From NCBI RefSeq assembly GCF_023715565.1, contig NZ_JAMBOJ010000005.1, positions 55,098-119,097 of the forward strand: a DNA stretch of 64,000 bases, read 5' to 3'. Shown here one piece after another: positions 8,465 through 17,821 of this stretch. Position 1 is the first letter of the stretch. Each line of letters begins with the position of its first letter. This DNA comes from Cytobacillus firmus. GTDB lineage: Bacteria > Bacillota > Bacilli > Bacillales > Cytobacillaceae. The notes under the pieces are model-generated. The model saw only the letters and a list, made by a program, of their open reading frames with translations, did not search any database and was not told the DNA's origin. The translations under genes were made by a program, and so were the position numbers.

Positions 8465-9805
8465 ATGAAAGACTTACAAGCATGGAAAGACAAATATCCT
8501 TTACTAAACAAGCTCATATCGACAGAAGAGGTTTTTTGGATCAATCCTAATCTGGAAAAGTTTCAAACTGGAATTAAAAAATCTCCCCTTACTCTAGAAG
8601 ATGTAAAAGATGCAGAGGAAAGGCTGCAACGTTTTGCACCCTTTATCTCTAAAGCTTTTCCTGAAACAAAAGAATCCAATGGTATTATTGAATCCCCTTT
8701 AGTAAGAATACCTTCAATGAAAAAATCCTTAGAACAGAATGATCAGCAGCCGATTTCAGGAGAATTATTATTAAAGTGCGATAGTCACCTTCCTATATCC
8801 GGATCTATTAAAGCAAGAGGCGGGATTTATGAAATTCTTAAGCATGCAGAACAATTTGCTATCGAACATCAATTGTTAACCATACAAGATGATTATTCGA
8901 TTTTAGATAGTGATAAATTCCGTACCTTTTTCTCACAATACTCAATCGCAGTAGGCTCAACTGGAAACTTAGGACTTAGTATTGGCATCATAAGTGCAAA
9001 ATTAGGTTTTAATGTTTCTGTTCATATGTCAGCTGATGCAAAACAGTGGAAAAAAGAGTTGCTCAGAAGCAAAAATGTCAAAGTGATTGAATATGAAGCG
9101 GATTATAGTAAAGCGGTAGAAGAAGGTCGATCCCAAGCAGATAGTGACCCAACATGTTATTTTGTAGATGATGAAAATTCCCACGACCTATTTCTAGGCT
9201 ATGCAGTGGCTGCATCACGATTGAAGAAACAATTAGCAGAGCTAGGGATAAGAGTAGATAAAAATCACCCATTGTTTGTTTACCTTCCATGTGGCGTAGG
9301 CGGCGGTCCCGGAGGCGTAGCTTTCGGTTTAAAATTATTGTTCCAGGACGATATTCACTGTTTTTTTGCTGAACCTACCCACTCACCATGTATGCTGCTC
9401 GGCTTAATGACTGGTCTTCATGATAAAGTTTCTGTACAAGATATTGGCATTGATAATCTTACAGACGCTGACGGGCTTGCTGTAGGAAGGCCTTCGGGCT
9501 TTGTTGGTAAAACAATAGAGCCGTTTCTAGGTGGAAATTATACTGTTAGTGATGAACTGCTGTATAAATTATTAAAGGAACTGTCTGATACTGAGGGTAT
9601 CCAGTTAGAACCTTCTGCACTAGCAGGGCTGATTGGACCAAGTAAATTATTTAATGAAGGCAGAGATTATTTAAAGAGGAATGGTTTGACGGAAGCACTT
9701 AATAAGGGGACACATATTGTTTGGGCGACTGGCGGCAGCATGGTTCCTGAAGAAATGATGGCACAATATTATCAAAAAGGCTTGGAAGTAGCATCGGAGA
9801 AATAA
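8465..9805 (+). CDS. dsdA: D-serine ammonia-lyase (D-serine dehydratase)
   Basis: PLP enzyme that deaminates D-serine to pyruvate and ammonia. It has 446 residues, the usual length, and shows the fold-type II lysine motif SGSIKARGG near residue 115, the family signature [13 protein letters not shown], and the phosphate-binding loop [11 protein letters not shown]. The ATG at 8465 is preceded by AGGAGG, so the upstream in-frame ATG at 8441 is not the start. It is monocistronic, with a candidate small RNA gene after it. The neighbouring VanY/VanS/VanR genes also deal with D-amino-acid chemistry, which may or may not be chance. Confidence 0.96.
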   Translation: MKDLQAWKDKYPLLNKLISTEEVFWINPNLEKFQTGIKKSPLTLEDVKDAEERLQRFAPFISKAFPETKESNGIIESPLVRIPSMKKSLEQNDQQPISGELLLKCDSHLPISGSIKARGGIYEILKHAEQFAIEHQLLTIQDDYSILDSDKFRTFFSQYSIAVGSTGNLGLSIGIISAKLGFNVSVHMSADAKQWKKELLRSKNVKVIEYEADYSKAVEEGRSQADSDPTCYFVDDENSHDLFLGYAVAASRLKKQLAELGIRVDKNHPLFVYLPCGVGGGPGGVAFGLKLLFQDDIHCFFAEPTHSPCMLLGLMTGLHDKVSVQDIGIDNLTDADGLAVGRPSGFVGKTIEPFLGGNYTVSDELLYKLLKELSDTEGIQLEPSALAGLIGPSKLFNEGRDYLKRNGLTEALNKGTHIVWATGGSMVPEEMMAQYYQKGLEVASEK

Positions 9806-9872
9806 AAGGAATATAGACATTAGAATCCGAAACTGCCTGATAGCCAATGGGACATAAACAAGTAATAACCGG

Positions 9873-9880
9873 CATATAAT
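9873..9880 (+). promoter_or_regulatory. Candidate -10 element (sigma-E-like) for a small RNA
   Basis: CATATAAT resembles the sporulation sigma-E -10 consensus CATACAAT. ACATAAA about 14 bases upstream is a fair -35. The assignment is tentative. Confidence 0.35.
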
Positions 9881-9886
9881 GATTGT

Positions 9887-9999
9887 AACTGGGAGAACCT
9901 TAAACCTCTCCTCAGTCCTGGTGAATTCCAGCCAGAGGGCGACAACAGGTGAATCTTGGTGCGTGGGTGGGCGAGTTGCTAATGATCCACCCTTTTTTT
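9887..9999 (+). ncRNA. Candidate structured small RNA ending in a terminator
   Basis: No open frame here. Three hairpins can be drawn in order: GGGAGA with CTCTCC, CTGG with CCAG around GAATT, and a terminator GGGTGG ... CCACCC followed by seven T. This gives an RNA of about 113 nt. It starts more than 80 bases after the dsdA stop, so it could instead be a long dsdA 3' region. It does not match 6S, SRP, tmRNA or any riboswitch consensus that I know. Confidence 0.5.
9965..9999 (+). terminator. Terminator of the candidate small RNA / dsdA transcript
   Basis: Stem GGGTGG (9965-9970) with CCACCC (9987-9992), then TTTTTTT. Confidence 0.8.
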
Positions 10000-10055
10000 G
10001 ATCTCTTAACCTTTGTGAAACTTTTTGGAATCAGAAGAATATATACATAGATAGA

Positions 10056-10096
10056 AAAGGAAATCCGTAAGGTGCACGGATCTCCTTTTAAATTAA
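10056..10096. terminator. Bidirectional hairpin
   Basis: AAAAGGAAATCCGT and ACGGATCTCCTTTT form an imperfect stem flanked by A- and T-runs on either side. It could stop transcription from dsdA or from vanY, which converge here. Confidence 0.55.
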
Positions 10097-10194
10097 TAAC
10101 TTAAATTTAACGCATAAAAAGCTGGATCAACAGCGCTTGTTGGAATAATAGCTAAAGCTGCCATATACTCTGTAAATGCTGGAATTCCAGTAAT
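10093..10194 (-). pseudogene. Possible remnant of a membrane transporter gene
   Basis: A 33-codon minus-strand open stretch reads ITGIPAFTEYMAALAIIPTS then AVDPAFYALNLSY and a stop. It has the look of the end of a membrane protein. There is no start signal, and a stop codon lies directly upstream. I cannot name the parent family, and chance is possible. Confidence 0.2.
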
Positions 10195-10208
10195 TTAATA
10201 GCCCTGAT

Positions 10209-11057
10209 TCATCCCTTTACAGTTACAATCACGCCATCCATATTGTTCCCTGAAATCTCATAATGTTGATCCTCCGGTACATTAATCGTACCTGTTTGGG
10301 ATATCGGGTAATAAGTAATATTGTATGTCTCTCCATCAATTTCAGCAGAGATTTGCTTTTCTTCTTTTACATACTCTAAGTATTCTTCTAAAACAAGATT
10401 CTTTTCCTTCATAATTGCACTATGAGGGAGGCCGACATAGCGGATATGCCAAGGTTCATATTGTATTCCTGTTATGTCTGTCTTGTCCTTCGGATAACGC
10501 AGGATGAACCCGTATTTCCATGCGTTTTCTTCAATCCACTTGCCTTCAGGTGCATGGGCCATCTTCGTTTGCGTGGAGCCTACATCAAGCGATAACCCTA
10601 CATTATGCTCGCTATATCCAGCTGGCAGGGCATAATCAGAACCCATCTCCTGATACAGCATACTTTGCTCGTCAAACCCTCGAAAGCCGCTGGTAATGGA
10701 GAAATTCCGGATCCCTTCTTTTTTGGCCGCAGCGATCATCTTAGAGAATTCCTGTTCCACAGCCTCGGACAAAAGAGTGTCTCTGTTTAACACAGTGTAG
10801 TCCCTTATCCCTCCATAGCCCTCGGACAGATTGATGATATCTGATTTCACACTTTGCGGGTGAACCGGATATTGATCATTCACCAAAAGCAGATTTCCTT
10901 GATAGATTTGTTCTTCATCTATTTCCTTCTTATAATCATTAACAGAGCTGCTATCCTCTATTTCATTTTGGATCTTTACATCTGGTTCAAAAAATGTGTC
11001 CAGGTTAACGAATGTTAATCCTATGAAAACTACTAGTAAAAAACCCCACATCTTCAT
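10209..11057 (-). CDS. vanY: D-alanyl-D-alanine carboxypeptidase, VanY-like (M15B)
   Basis: Zinc peptidase that removes the terminal D-alanine from peptidoglycan stem peptides outside the membrane. It has 282 residues: an N-terminal membrane anchor (MKMWGFLLVVFIGLTFVNL) and the M15B motifs SGFRGFDEQ, SEHNVGLSLDVG (His and Asp zinc ligands) and EPWHIRYVG (Glu/His). AAGGAGG precedes the ATG. Upstream on the same strand are a histidine kinase and an OmpR regulator like VanS and VanR, the layout known from chromosomal vanY loci. No vanH, vanA or vanX is present, so glycopeptide resistance is not implied. Confidence 0.92.
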   Translation of the reverse strand: MKMWGFLLVVFIGLTFVNLDTFFEPDVKIQNEIEDSSSVNDYKKEIDEEQIYQGNLLLVNDQYPVHPQSVKSDIINLSEGYGGIRDYTVLNRDTLLSEAVEQEFSKMIAAAKKEGIRNFSITSGFRGFDEQSMLYQEMGSDYALPAGYSEHNVGLSLDVGSTQTKMAHAPEGKWIEENAWKYGFILRYPKDKTDITGIQYEPWHIRYVGLPHSAIMKEKNLVLEEYLEYVKEEKQISAEIDGETYNITYYPISQTGTINVPEDQHYEISGNNMDGVIVTVKG

Positions 11058-11152
11058 TTTACAGCTTCCTCCTTATTCTTCCTTAATTAAAGAATAGGAA
11101 AAACTATTTAAATAAAGAGTAGGGTAATGTTTAAATTTTTCTTAAATCCCAG

Positions 11153-12265
11153 CTAACCTTCATTACTAGGTTCACTTTCTAACGGCAGCCGCACTTCAAA
11201 AATAGTCCGAATGACGCTGCTCTCTGCGGTAATCGTACCATTATGCTGCTCTACAATATTTTTCGCGATAAACAATCCCAGACCAGTGCTGTCTTCCTGA
11301 TGGGTACGTGCTTTGTCACCGGTATAAAACATATCAAATAGATGCGGAAGCTCATCTGGAGGAATAGTATCTCCATAATTCACCACTTGAACGGCCACTT
11401 CATCCCCTTCAATGGTTCCGTTAATATCGACATACTGTCCATCATACCCATATCGGATGGCATTCGTTAGAAGATTTTCAAATACACGAGCGATCAGTTC
11501 TCCATCAGCCAAAATAGGCAGATGAGGGATGCAATCAATACGGGCAGTCAAATGATTCTTTTTGAAAGCAGGGTACAATTCTTCCTTCAATTGATTAAGC
11601 AGGTCCGTTAAATTAAACCTCTTTTTTTCAACTGGGAGCATGCCATAATTCATTCTCGTAATTTCAAATAATTCATCAATCAATTTATCCAAACGCTGCG
11701 ATTTTGTAAAGGCTATCGTCAAGAAGTGCCTGGCTTGTTCCTCACTCAAGGTCCCATCCTTCAGGATTAAATCCAGATATCCCAACACAGAAGTCAGCGG
11801 TGTCCGCAAATCATGAGCCAGATTTACGACCAGCTGATCCTTGCTGCTTTCCGAAAAGTCTCCTCTTTCTACTGCTTGTTTAAGCTTTTCACTTGCCAAG
11901 TTGATATCACGGGCAATATCCCCAAATTCATCATTGGACTGTATGGGAACATGATGCGAAAAGTCTCCCCTGGAGAGATGATGGATCCCGGTTGAAATTT
12001 CGTTAAAATAACGGGAATACCGCTTTGTCAGCAGGTAAAAGAATAGGAACGAAAGCGGGATAAACAGCAGCAAAAAGACGTTAATGTCGCCAATTTGTGC
12101 TATCAATAGACGATAGTATTGCAGCCTGTCCCCATACTGGACATTCTCGTGATAATAAAATTGCAATGATTTAAAAATGATAAACGTGATTAATCCGGAA
12201 AAAACCATACTTAAACTAAATAGCAGAACCATCTTCGACCGAAAGCTGCTCATCAGTTTACCCAT
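11153..12265 (-). CDS. VanS-like sensor histidine kinase
   Basis: About 370 residues. Two membrane segments (near 10-32 and 56-80) are followed by HAMP (GDFSHHVPIQSNDEFGDIARDIN), HisKA with the phosphorylated His in NLAHDLRTPLTSVLGY, and HATPase motifs NLLTNAIRYG and DSTGLGLFIAKNIVEQHNG. The frame extends upstream to 12328, but the ATG at 12265 overlaps the end of the regulator gene by eight bases in the usual coupled way (12253 is also possible). It probably senses a cell-wall signal and controls vanY, whose start is 95 bp downstream. Confidence 0.92.
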   Translation of the reverse strand: MGKLMSSFRSKMVLLFSLSMVFSGLITFIIFKSLQFYYHENVQYGDRLQYYRLLIAQIGDINVFLLLFIPLSFLFFYLLTKRYSRYFNEISTGIHHLSRGDFSHHVPIQSNDEFGDIARDINLASEKLKQAVERGDFSESSKDQLVVNLAHDLRTPLTSVLGYLDLILKDGTLSEEQARHFLTIAFTKSQRLDKLIDELFEITRMNYGMLPVEKKRFNLTDLLNQLKEELYPAFKKNHLTARIDCIPHLPILADGELIARVFENLLTNAIRYGYDGQYVDINGTIEGDEVAVQVVNYGDTIPPDELPHLFDMFYTGDKARTHQEDSTGLGLFIAKNIVEQHNGTITAESSVIRTIFEVRLPLESEPSNEG

Positions 12266-12953
12266 TGAACGAATACCCGACTCCCCACACGGTTTTGATC
12301 CATTTGTGGTTATGTCTGTCCTCTTCAAGCTTTTTCCTGAGCGTCCGAATATGCACCATCACCGTATTGCCGTTTTCAAAGTAGGCTTCTCCCCACACCT
12401 GCTGAAAAATATTTTCCACACTGAACACCTTCTTTGGATGACTGGCAAGCAAATATAAAATATCGAACTCTTTCGGCGTAAGTTCAATGGTTTCACCATA
12501 TAGGTTTACTGTGCGCTGATCAGGGGTGATCATCAACCCGCCATATTCAAGCCAATTTTTAGGGTCGGCTTTCGGCTGATTCAGCTGTTTAAAACGCCGC
12601 AGCTGCGCATTTACACGGGCAACCAATTCGATCGGGGCGAAAGGCTTTGTCATATAATCATCCGCTCCAATGACCAGCCCCTGTACTTTATCAAAATCAG
12701 ATGTTTTAGCACTCAGAAAGATAATGGGCATATTATGCTGCCCGCGAATGCGGCGCGTTACCTCGTACCCGTCCATCTTCGGCATCATAATATCCAAAAT
12801 CAGCAAATCAACCGGTTGTGTCTCGACGACCCGAACCGCTTCCTCGCCATCGGAAACCTTAATCACATGATAGCCTTCTTTTTCTAAATGGATGGCAACC
12901 AGATCCGCAATATCCTCCTCATCATCCGCAATTAGAATCGATATATCTCTCAT
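12258..12953 (-). CDS. VanR-like OmpR-family response regulator
   Basis: About 231 residues. The receiver domain shows acidic residues ADDEED, the phosphorylated Asp in LLILDIMMPKMDGYEV, and the conserved Lys in YMTKPFAP. A winged-helix domain follows (LTPKEFDILYLLASHPKKVFS ... VMVHIRTLRKKL ... WGVGYSF). AGGAGTGGAAAG stands before the ATG at 12953, so this start is preferred to 12980. It is translationally coupled to the kinase gene and likely activates vanY and itself. Confidence 0.95.
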   Translation of the reverse strand: MRDISILIADDEEDIADLVAIHLEKEGYHVIKVSDGEEAVRVVETQPVDLLILDIMMPKMDGYEVTRRIRGQHNMPIIFLSAKTSDFDKVQGLVIGADDYMTKPFAPIELVARVNAQLRRFKQLNQPKADPKNWLEYGGLMITPDQRTVNLYGETIELTPKEFDILYLLASHPKKVFSVENIFQQVWGEAYFENGNTVMVHIRTLRKKLEEDRHNHKWIKTVWGVGYSFNG

Positions 12954-13108
12954 CTTTCCACTCCTAAAAAAAATGATCATCCTGCTAGTAAATCATGACC
13001 TATTCATTTTCTATTATTTCCGGTTTTTTTTCAAAGAAATAATCACAAGGTGATAGCAATAGTTTTCTTCTAAGGAGTACAGAATGATTTTATCAATCAA
13101 AATAAAAA

Positions 13109-13135
13109 GTGCCTATCTTTTTCAAGATAGACACT
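13109..13135 (-). terminator. Terminator of the ohr gene
   Basis: Minus-strand stem AGTGTCTATCTT pairs with AAGATAGGCACT, followed by TTTTTATTTT. Confidence 0.88.
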
Positions 13136-13158
13136 CATAAGTGAATCCTTTTGACTGA

Positions 13159-13587
13159 TTACTCAACAACATTTGTAACTACTTCAATATTCCCCTCAGT
13201 TGCTCTCGCATAAGGGCAAACCTTGTGAGCTTCTGCAACGATTTCTTCTGCCACGCTGGTTTCAACACCTTTTATGGTGACATCCATAGTAATGGCAAGA
13301 ACAAAGCCATCGTCCGCATCCTTTCCAAGCGTAGCTTTTGAATCAATCGTAATGCCGTCAGCTTTAATTTTCTTTTTCCTCATCACTGTGCCCATGGCTC
13401 CCTCGAAGCAAGCAGCAAAGCCTGCAGCGAACAGCTGCTCCGGATTGGTTCCTTTTCCATCCCCTCCTAACTCCTTAGGATACCCCAGGTCTACATTCAG
13501 ATTATTATCATCAGAGACCGCTTTTCCTTCCCTGCCGCCTTGAACATTAACATTAGCTGTGTACACATTCTTTTCAATCTTCAGCAA
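13159..13587 (-). CDS. Organic hydroperoxide resistance protein (Ohr/OsmC family)
   Basis: Thiol peroxidase that reduces organic hydroperoxides in the cytoplasm. The two redox cysteines are visible: GFAACFEGAMG near residue 62 and HKVCPYARATEGN near the C-terminus. GGREGKAVSDDN is the usual N-terminal motif. The frame is open to 13620, but a GGGGAG box is best spaced for the TTG at 13587 and gives the normal family length of 142. Monocistronic. No OhrR gene is seen next to it. Confidence 0.93.
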   Translation of the reverse strand: MLKIEKNVYTANVNVQGGREGKAVSDDNNLNVDLGYPKELGGDGKGTNPEQLFAAGFAACFEGAMGTVMRKKKIKADGITIDSKATLGKDADDGFVLAITMDVTIKGVETSVAEEIVAEAHKVCPYARATEGNIEVVTNVVE

Positions 13588-13734
13588 TTTGACAACTCCC
13601 CTTAACGTGATAGATTGCACCTGGTACTAACTTATAGTAACCATAGACTGTTCCAATCTATTCCCCGTTAAAGGGTCATTAAACAAAGAATAGAACATCA
13701 GACTTAATTAACTCCGGACATCATTCTTCTATTC

Positions 13735-14910
13735 TTAATGCAACGGTTGAAAAAAAGCGTTATAAGCTTTTCGCGGGTTCTCGAACCACTCTGCTGCTTC
13801 GTCTGCAATCTTTTGATTTTCTGCGCCTGCTAATAAGGTTTGAATAACATGTTGAGGCAGTGCCTGAGTCATTGCATTGGTCCATGCTGTTACTTCTTTT
13901 ACAAATGGTTTTGTACGTGTCCAATATGCCTCCCCGAGCCCGATGTCCCATTTAGAATTTTTATATTGAATTAATGTTTCGTATAATTGTTCAGCACAGT
14001 AAGAAGACAGATTACAGCCTTGGCCAGTAATCGGATCATTTAGAAAAACACTATCTCCACAGCCGACTGCCAGTTTATTTTTTATTGTTGCATAAGGTTT
14101 TCTAATTACAGGATTTATTGCAACCTTAAGGAAGGCATTCTCATCGGAAAGTGCAAAGCGATCCTGATCGATGCGGTCATGGATATCTTTGAAGTATTTT
14201 TTTGTGACATGCCTCATTTGATTTGTAAATTCTTTTTCATGCTTAATTTCTTTAAATACATCTAACTCCCTGTCTGGAATGGCCATAATGAACAATATCG
14301 TAACTGGCCCATGTTCTGTGATTGCAGGAATCTCAAACATTTCACCTATTTCAGGCAGGACTGTTACGCTTACACCAGAAGGCTCAACAGGTTTTACTCC
14401 ATTAAAATAACCAACGATACATTTTCGCTGAGGCACTTGGAAAGGAGAAAGCTCCTCTTCAATAGGAAAGGGAAAGATAGGGCCCGATTTTCCTGTACAA
14501 TCAACGATTAAATCAAATTCATCTGCCAAATTTTCGGCCTGATCTTTATTAACTCTTAGAAGCCGAGTAGATACACCCTTGTTTTCAAGATCTTCCAAGC
14601 AATGGGAGAAGTAAAGTCGCTGGTCAACAGATAATGCTGGCTCTTTTAGCTTTCCAGCAAATAACTTATGATCACCTATCGTCATATGGATACTATTAAT
14701 AAGCGTTTTTTCATCCCACTTTGGCATGTTAAAACGGTTTTCCCGGGTTCTTGTTGGACCAAAGTGCACTTGTGTAGACGTAATTCGTCCATGATGAATC
14801 TTTTCCGAAGAGTTTGAGTGAATAATCGTTACATCAAATTCATCTTTAAGAGAATAAGCCAGTTGCAACCCTGCTGTACCACTGCCTAAAATACATATTT
14901 TCCTGCTCAT
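13735..14910 (-). CDS. Styrene monooxygenase StyA-like FAD-dependent oxygenase
   Basis: About 391 residues. Rossmann motif ILGSGTAGLQLAYSL lies at the N-terminus, and DLIVDCTGKSGPI and AVGCGDSVFLNDPITGQGCN are later FAD contacts. HFGPTRTRENRFNMPKWDE fits the StyA-type substrate-binding domain. Such proteins epoxidise or hydroxylate using FADH2 from a separate reductase. No reductase gene is adjacent, so the substrate and partner are open. The ATG at 14910 has a GGGGAGAG box; the upstream one at 14952 does not. Confidence 0.82.
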   Translation of the reverse strand: MSRKICILGSGTAGLQLAYSLKDEFDVTIIHSNSSEKIHHGRITSTQVHFGPTRTRENRFNMPKWDEKTLINSIHMTIGDHKLFAGKLKEPALSVDQRLYFSHCLEDLENKGVSTRLLRVNKDQAENLADEFDLIVDCTGKSGPIFPFPIEEELSPFQVPQRKCIVGYFNGVKPVEPSGVSVTVLPEIGEMFEIPAITEHGPVTILFIMAIPDRELDVFKEIKHEKEFTNQMRHVTKKYFKDIHDRIDQDRFALSDENAFLKVAINPVIRKPYATIKNKLAVGCGDSVFLNDPITGQGCNLSSYCAEQLYETLIQYKNSKWDIGLGEAYWTRTKPFVKEVTAWTNAMTQALPQHVIQTLLAGAENQKIADEAAEWFENPRKAYNAFFQPLH

Positions 14911-15105
14911 GATTCTCTCCCCTTTGTCATATAATATCCGTCCGACAGGCATAAAATTTCTTAATTTTCCAACTTTTACAGTCTAAATAAAACATACAGT
15001 GTTGTAAATGCGTCAATTTATTTAATTTACTGTTATTATTTCTAAGAAATAGGGTGAAATTAAAGGTGGAATATGATGATGGGGCTATGGCTTAGACAAA
15101 AAAAC

Positions 15106-15130
15106 GGAAAAGGCCTATAACACCTTTTCC
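15106..15130. terminator. Bidirectional terminator
   Basis: GGAAAAGG and CCTTTTCC with A-run before and T-run after. It serves the RmlD-like gene on the minus strand. Confidence 0.85.
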
Positions 15131-15178
15131 ATTTTTTTATGAATATAGTTTGGGACTTTGATAACCCGCCTGTCCTGT

Positions 15179-16009
15179 TCAGGGGTTCAATTCTCCCAGC
15201 AGATAAGAAATAATATCTTTATTCTTGCATTGCAGAGAATCTGGAATATCTTCGCGAATTGATTTCAATGCAAAATAATGGGTGTTCTCATTGTCTTGAA
15301 ATAGGTTATATTGCAAAATATTCTTTTCACTTGCAACAGCATTTACGATCTGTTCAAAGAATTCTCCATAAGCTATTAGATCCTGTGAAGCTAAGTGAAA
15401 AATGCCCTTTAGTTTATTTTCAATGATGTACCGGAACTGTCTTGCTAACACGACATCCAAAAGATTGCTGCATATTAAATTACTATACACATCAATCATT
15501 TTGTCTTGTTTTATGCTTTCTCTAATTAAGTTCAATCTTGGAGAATCCTTCCCCCATATCGCGGGGATTCGGATAATGATCAATCCCTCACCTAAAACTT
15601 TGTTTAGCATATTCTCACATTCAATTTTGAATTTCCCATAATCTGTTTCGGAAATCGGTATATCCATTTCAGTATGCGGTTTTGAAAAGTCACCATCAAA
15701 AACATTTGTGGTAGACAAGAAATACAAACTGCTGCCGAGACTCCTTAACTCCATAGCCAATTCTTTATGAAACTGGAGCTGGTGATCGAAATCCCCTCTT
15801 ATGCAAGAAATCACTGCGTCAGGCTTAATTGATCGTATAATTTGTCTCATCTTATCGATTTGCTGCACTTCCAATTGGAATTGCTTACTTTCGGGAAGGC
15901 TTGTAGATGAAGAAGAATAGGTTCCATATAGGTCAAATCCCTCTTTAAATTCATCAGCTAAGGATCTGCCTACTAGACCGCTTGCACCAAGGATTAGAAC
16001 CTTTTCCAT
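15179..16009 (-). CDS. RmlD-like sugar-nucleotide reductase / SDR family protein
   Basis: About 276 residues of the extended short-chain dehydrogenase fold, closest to dTDP-4-dehydrorhamnose reductases. NAD(P) motif ILGASGLVGRSL sits at the start, STTNVFDGDFSKPHTE near residue 100, and YGKFKIECE is the catalytic YxxxK region. A GGGG box fits the ATG at 16009 better than the one at 16015. The genes around it are not sugar genes, so the real substrate is unknown. Confidence 0.82.
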   Translation of the reverse strand: MEKVLILGASGLVGRSLADEFKEGFDLYGTYSSSSTSLPESKQFQLEVQQIDKMRQIIRSIKPDAVISCIRGDFDHQLQFHKELAMELRSLGSSLYFLSTTNVFDGDFSKPHTEMDIPISETDYGKFKIECENMLNKVLGEGLIIIRIPAIWGKDSPRLNLIRESIKQDKMIDVYSNLICSNLLDVVLARQFRYIIENKLKGIFHLASQDLIAYGEFFEQIVNAVASEKNILQYNLFQDNENTHYFALKSIREDIPDSLQCKNKDIISYLLGELNP

Positions 16010-16081
16010 TGTCATTTCCCCTTTATCAGACCCTTTTTTATCATAAGCTAGACATTTTGAACTGTTAGCGGCGGAGTAATT

Positions 16082-16753
16082 TCATTTCGAAAACAGTTTC
16101 CATTCCCCTTCGGAGACAATTTCGATCTCTCCGTCGATCACCTTGATGGCGGTGTGATCGTCAATTGCATAGGCCGGCCCCTTCATCTCAGCGGCCCATT
16201 TCTCCGCATTAGCCATCGTGTTATATGGCAGCATCTTGTGATCCAAATGCGGGAACATGGCAAAATCGACAAGTCCGAGCGTTTCATCACCACCGTTGGG
16301 TGGATCCCAGCCAACGAAGAAGTCTCCGATGTTAGGTGCCATCACCATGCTCCCGGCACTCATACCCACATAAACTGAGTTCAGTGACGGCAAGAGGTCT
16401 GCGAGTCCTGACTTCCTCATCCAATGGCAAAGGTAGAGGGCATCTCCGCCCGACACCAGCAGAGCGTCTGTCTCCCGGACCAGCGGCACCCATCGGTCTT
16501 CTCCGATGCTTGGCAGCGCTGTGAGTTCCAATACGCCGACAGACTTCCAGTCCAGGGCGACCATCGGATTCTCTTCTTTCCCGCTAATAAACTCCCAGGC
16601 TTTGACACCAGGACCGACCCCTGGATGTCCGTACATCGCGGTGGGAATGCACAGTGCGTTGGATTCGGCGATTGGCTTGCCCAGCATATCAACCAGCGCG
16701 TCATGTATGCTTTTGTTATTGATGCCTGCAGATGTAAGCAGTAATTTCATCAT
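16082..16753 (-). CDS. Peptidase E-like protein (S51 family)
   Basis: About 223 residues of the class I glutamine amidotransferase-like fold. VYVGMSAGSMVMAP carries the nucleophilic Ser of S51 peptidases, and DALLVSGGDALYLCHWM and FAMFPHLDHKMLP are typical neighbours. Members such as E. coli PepE cleave aspartyl dipeptides; cyanophycinases are related. AGGAG precedes two adjacent ATGs (16753, 16750). The gene is visibly richer in G+C than both neighbours, which hints at transfer. Confidence 0.85.
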   Translation of the reverse strand: MMKLLLTSAGINNKSIHDALVDMLGKPIAESNALCIPTAMYGHPGVGPGVKAWEFISGKEENPMVALDWKSVGVLELTALPSIGEDRWVPLVRETDALLVSGGDALYLCHWMRKSGLADLLPSLNSVYVGMSAGSMVMAPNIGDFFVGWDPPNGGDETLGLVDFAMFPHLDHKMLPYNTMANAEKWAAEMKGPAYAIDDHTAIKVIDGEIEIVSEGEWKLFSK

Positions 16754-16756
16754 CAC

Positions 16757-17457
16757 AACTCCTTGTCGTTACAAGCTACAACTTTTTTAAATCAGGTAAT
16801 TCCTTTTTAACCTTAAAATAAAATATCTTTTGGAATGAAAAACTTTATTTAGTATTACTACTTCTTCAGTCGTTGTTTAAATTCCTTGTCTAAAATAGCG
16901 TCCCGTTAGTTGGATATGAAAAACTGCCGCCGTAGTGGGATTTTACTAACAAGTTGCTCTCTAAAAAAAGTGTGCAAATAGTTCTTGTTCAAAAACTGTG
17001 ACTGTATATTTATATAAAAAGAGCTGTACAATCTATAGCTCGTAGGTTATTGTATCCTGGTCAAAAGGTGATGTGATAACATCTCTTGTTGCATTGAATA
17101 TCACTGTTATTATTTTTAAAAACACCGATCACTGTAACACTCTTAAAAGAAGTTCTTACGTTGTAGGAGTATGTGTTGCTGCAAGATTTAAAGATTCCTA
17201 TCAACTAAGAAGTGAAATAAAAGATTATTATGCTGCAATCAATGGGTCCAAGTATTTTACTAACAAAATCACTTTAAGAATACTATACAATCTATAACCA
17301 ATTTAACGGAAAACAAAGCACTGTGTAGATAGGGCAACTTGTCTCTGCATCAGGACTGGAAAGCCTGCAGGTTACCAAGTAATGTTGTTTCAAGATATTA
17401 TAAATTTGTATAATTCAACTAATTGTATATAAACTGCTGTATTATAGGGGTTCTAGC
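16757..17457. other. Long A+T-rich intergenic region
   Basis: No recognisable gene. A 74-codon frame at 17073-17297 has no ribosome binding site and no family look. The word for TATACAATCTATA occurs in related form near 17027 and 17285. It may hold decayed sequence. Confidence 0.4.
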
Positions 17458-17652
17458 GTGAGAAATATTAAACTTGGGACAATACTATCATTAATCATCT
17501 TAGATACTGAAGCACAAGCTCTAATACTTGTTAATCAGTGGAATCCCTTTAAATCTGATAAAGGATACCTTTTTATAGGTGAAAATGCCAAAAAACAAAA
17601 AATAACGATATTTGTCGATCCTACTACTGGTAAACTTATTGAAATTAATTAA
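17458..17652 (+). CDS. Small hypothetical protein
   Basis: A 64-residue frame from GTG with TAGGGG ten bases upstream. MRNIKLGTILSLIILDTEAQ is followed by a beta-rich end (GYLFIGENAKKQKITIFVD). No family recognised. It is isolated and convergent with the Liv operon, and could be a chance frame. Confidence 0.3.
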   Translation: MRNIKLGTILSLIILDTEAQALILVNQWNPFKSDKGYLFIGENAKKQKITIFVDPTTGKLIEIN

Positions 17653-17739
17653 TACTTTTACAAAGGATTCTTTGGGATATAACGGAATAAATATTTATGG
17701 AAATTGGCATTTTCTCTATCCCCCGCAGATAACCTTAAT

Positions 17740-17769
17740 AAAAAATGACGTGCACAAATTCACACGTCA
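17740..17769 (-). terminator. Terminator of the acyl-CoA ligase/Liv operon
   Basis: Minus-strand TGACGTG pairs with CACGTCA, followed by TTTTTT at 17745-17740. Confidence 0.82.
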
Positions 17770-17821
17770 ACTTAACCGGAACTTTTATTTATTTTTATGA
17801 CAAATTTTCTGCCGCCTCATA

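Noticed and set aside
10209..12953. Glycopeptide-resistance operon
   Set aside because: Only VanR-, VanS- and VanY-like genes are present. The enzymes that build modified precursors (VanH, a D-Ala-D-Lac or D-Ala-D-Ser ligase, VanX) are missing.
17073..17297. 74-codon plus-strand frame
   Set aside because: No convincing start site, composition like random A+T-rich sequence, no recognisable domain.
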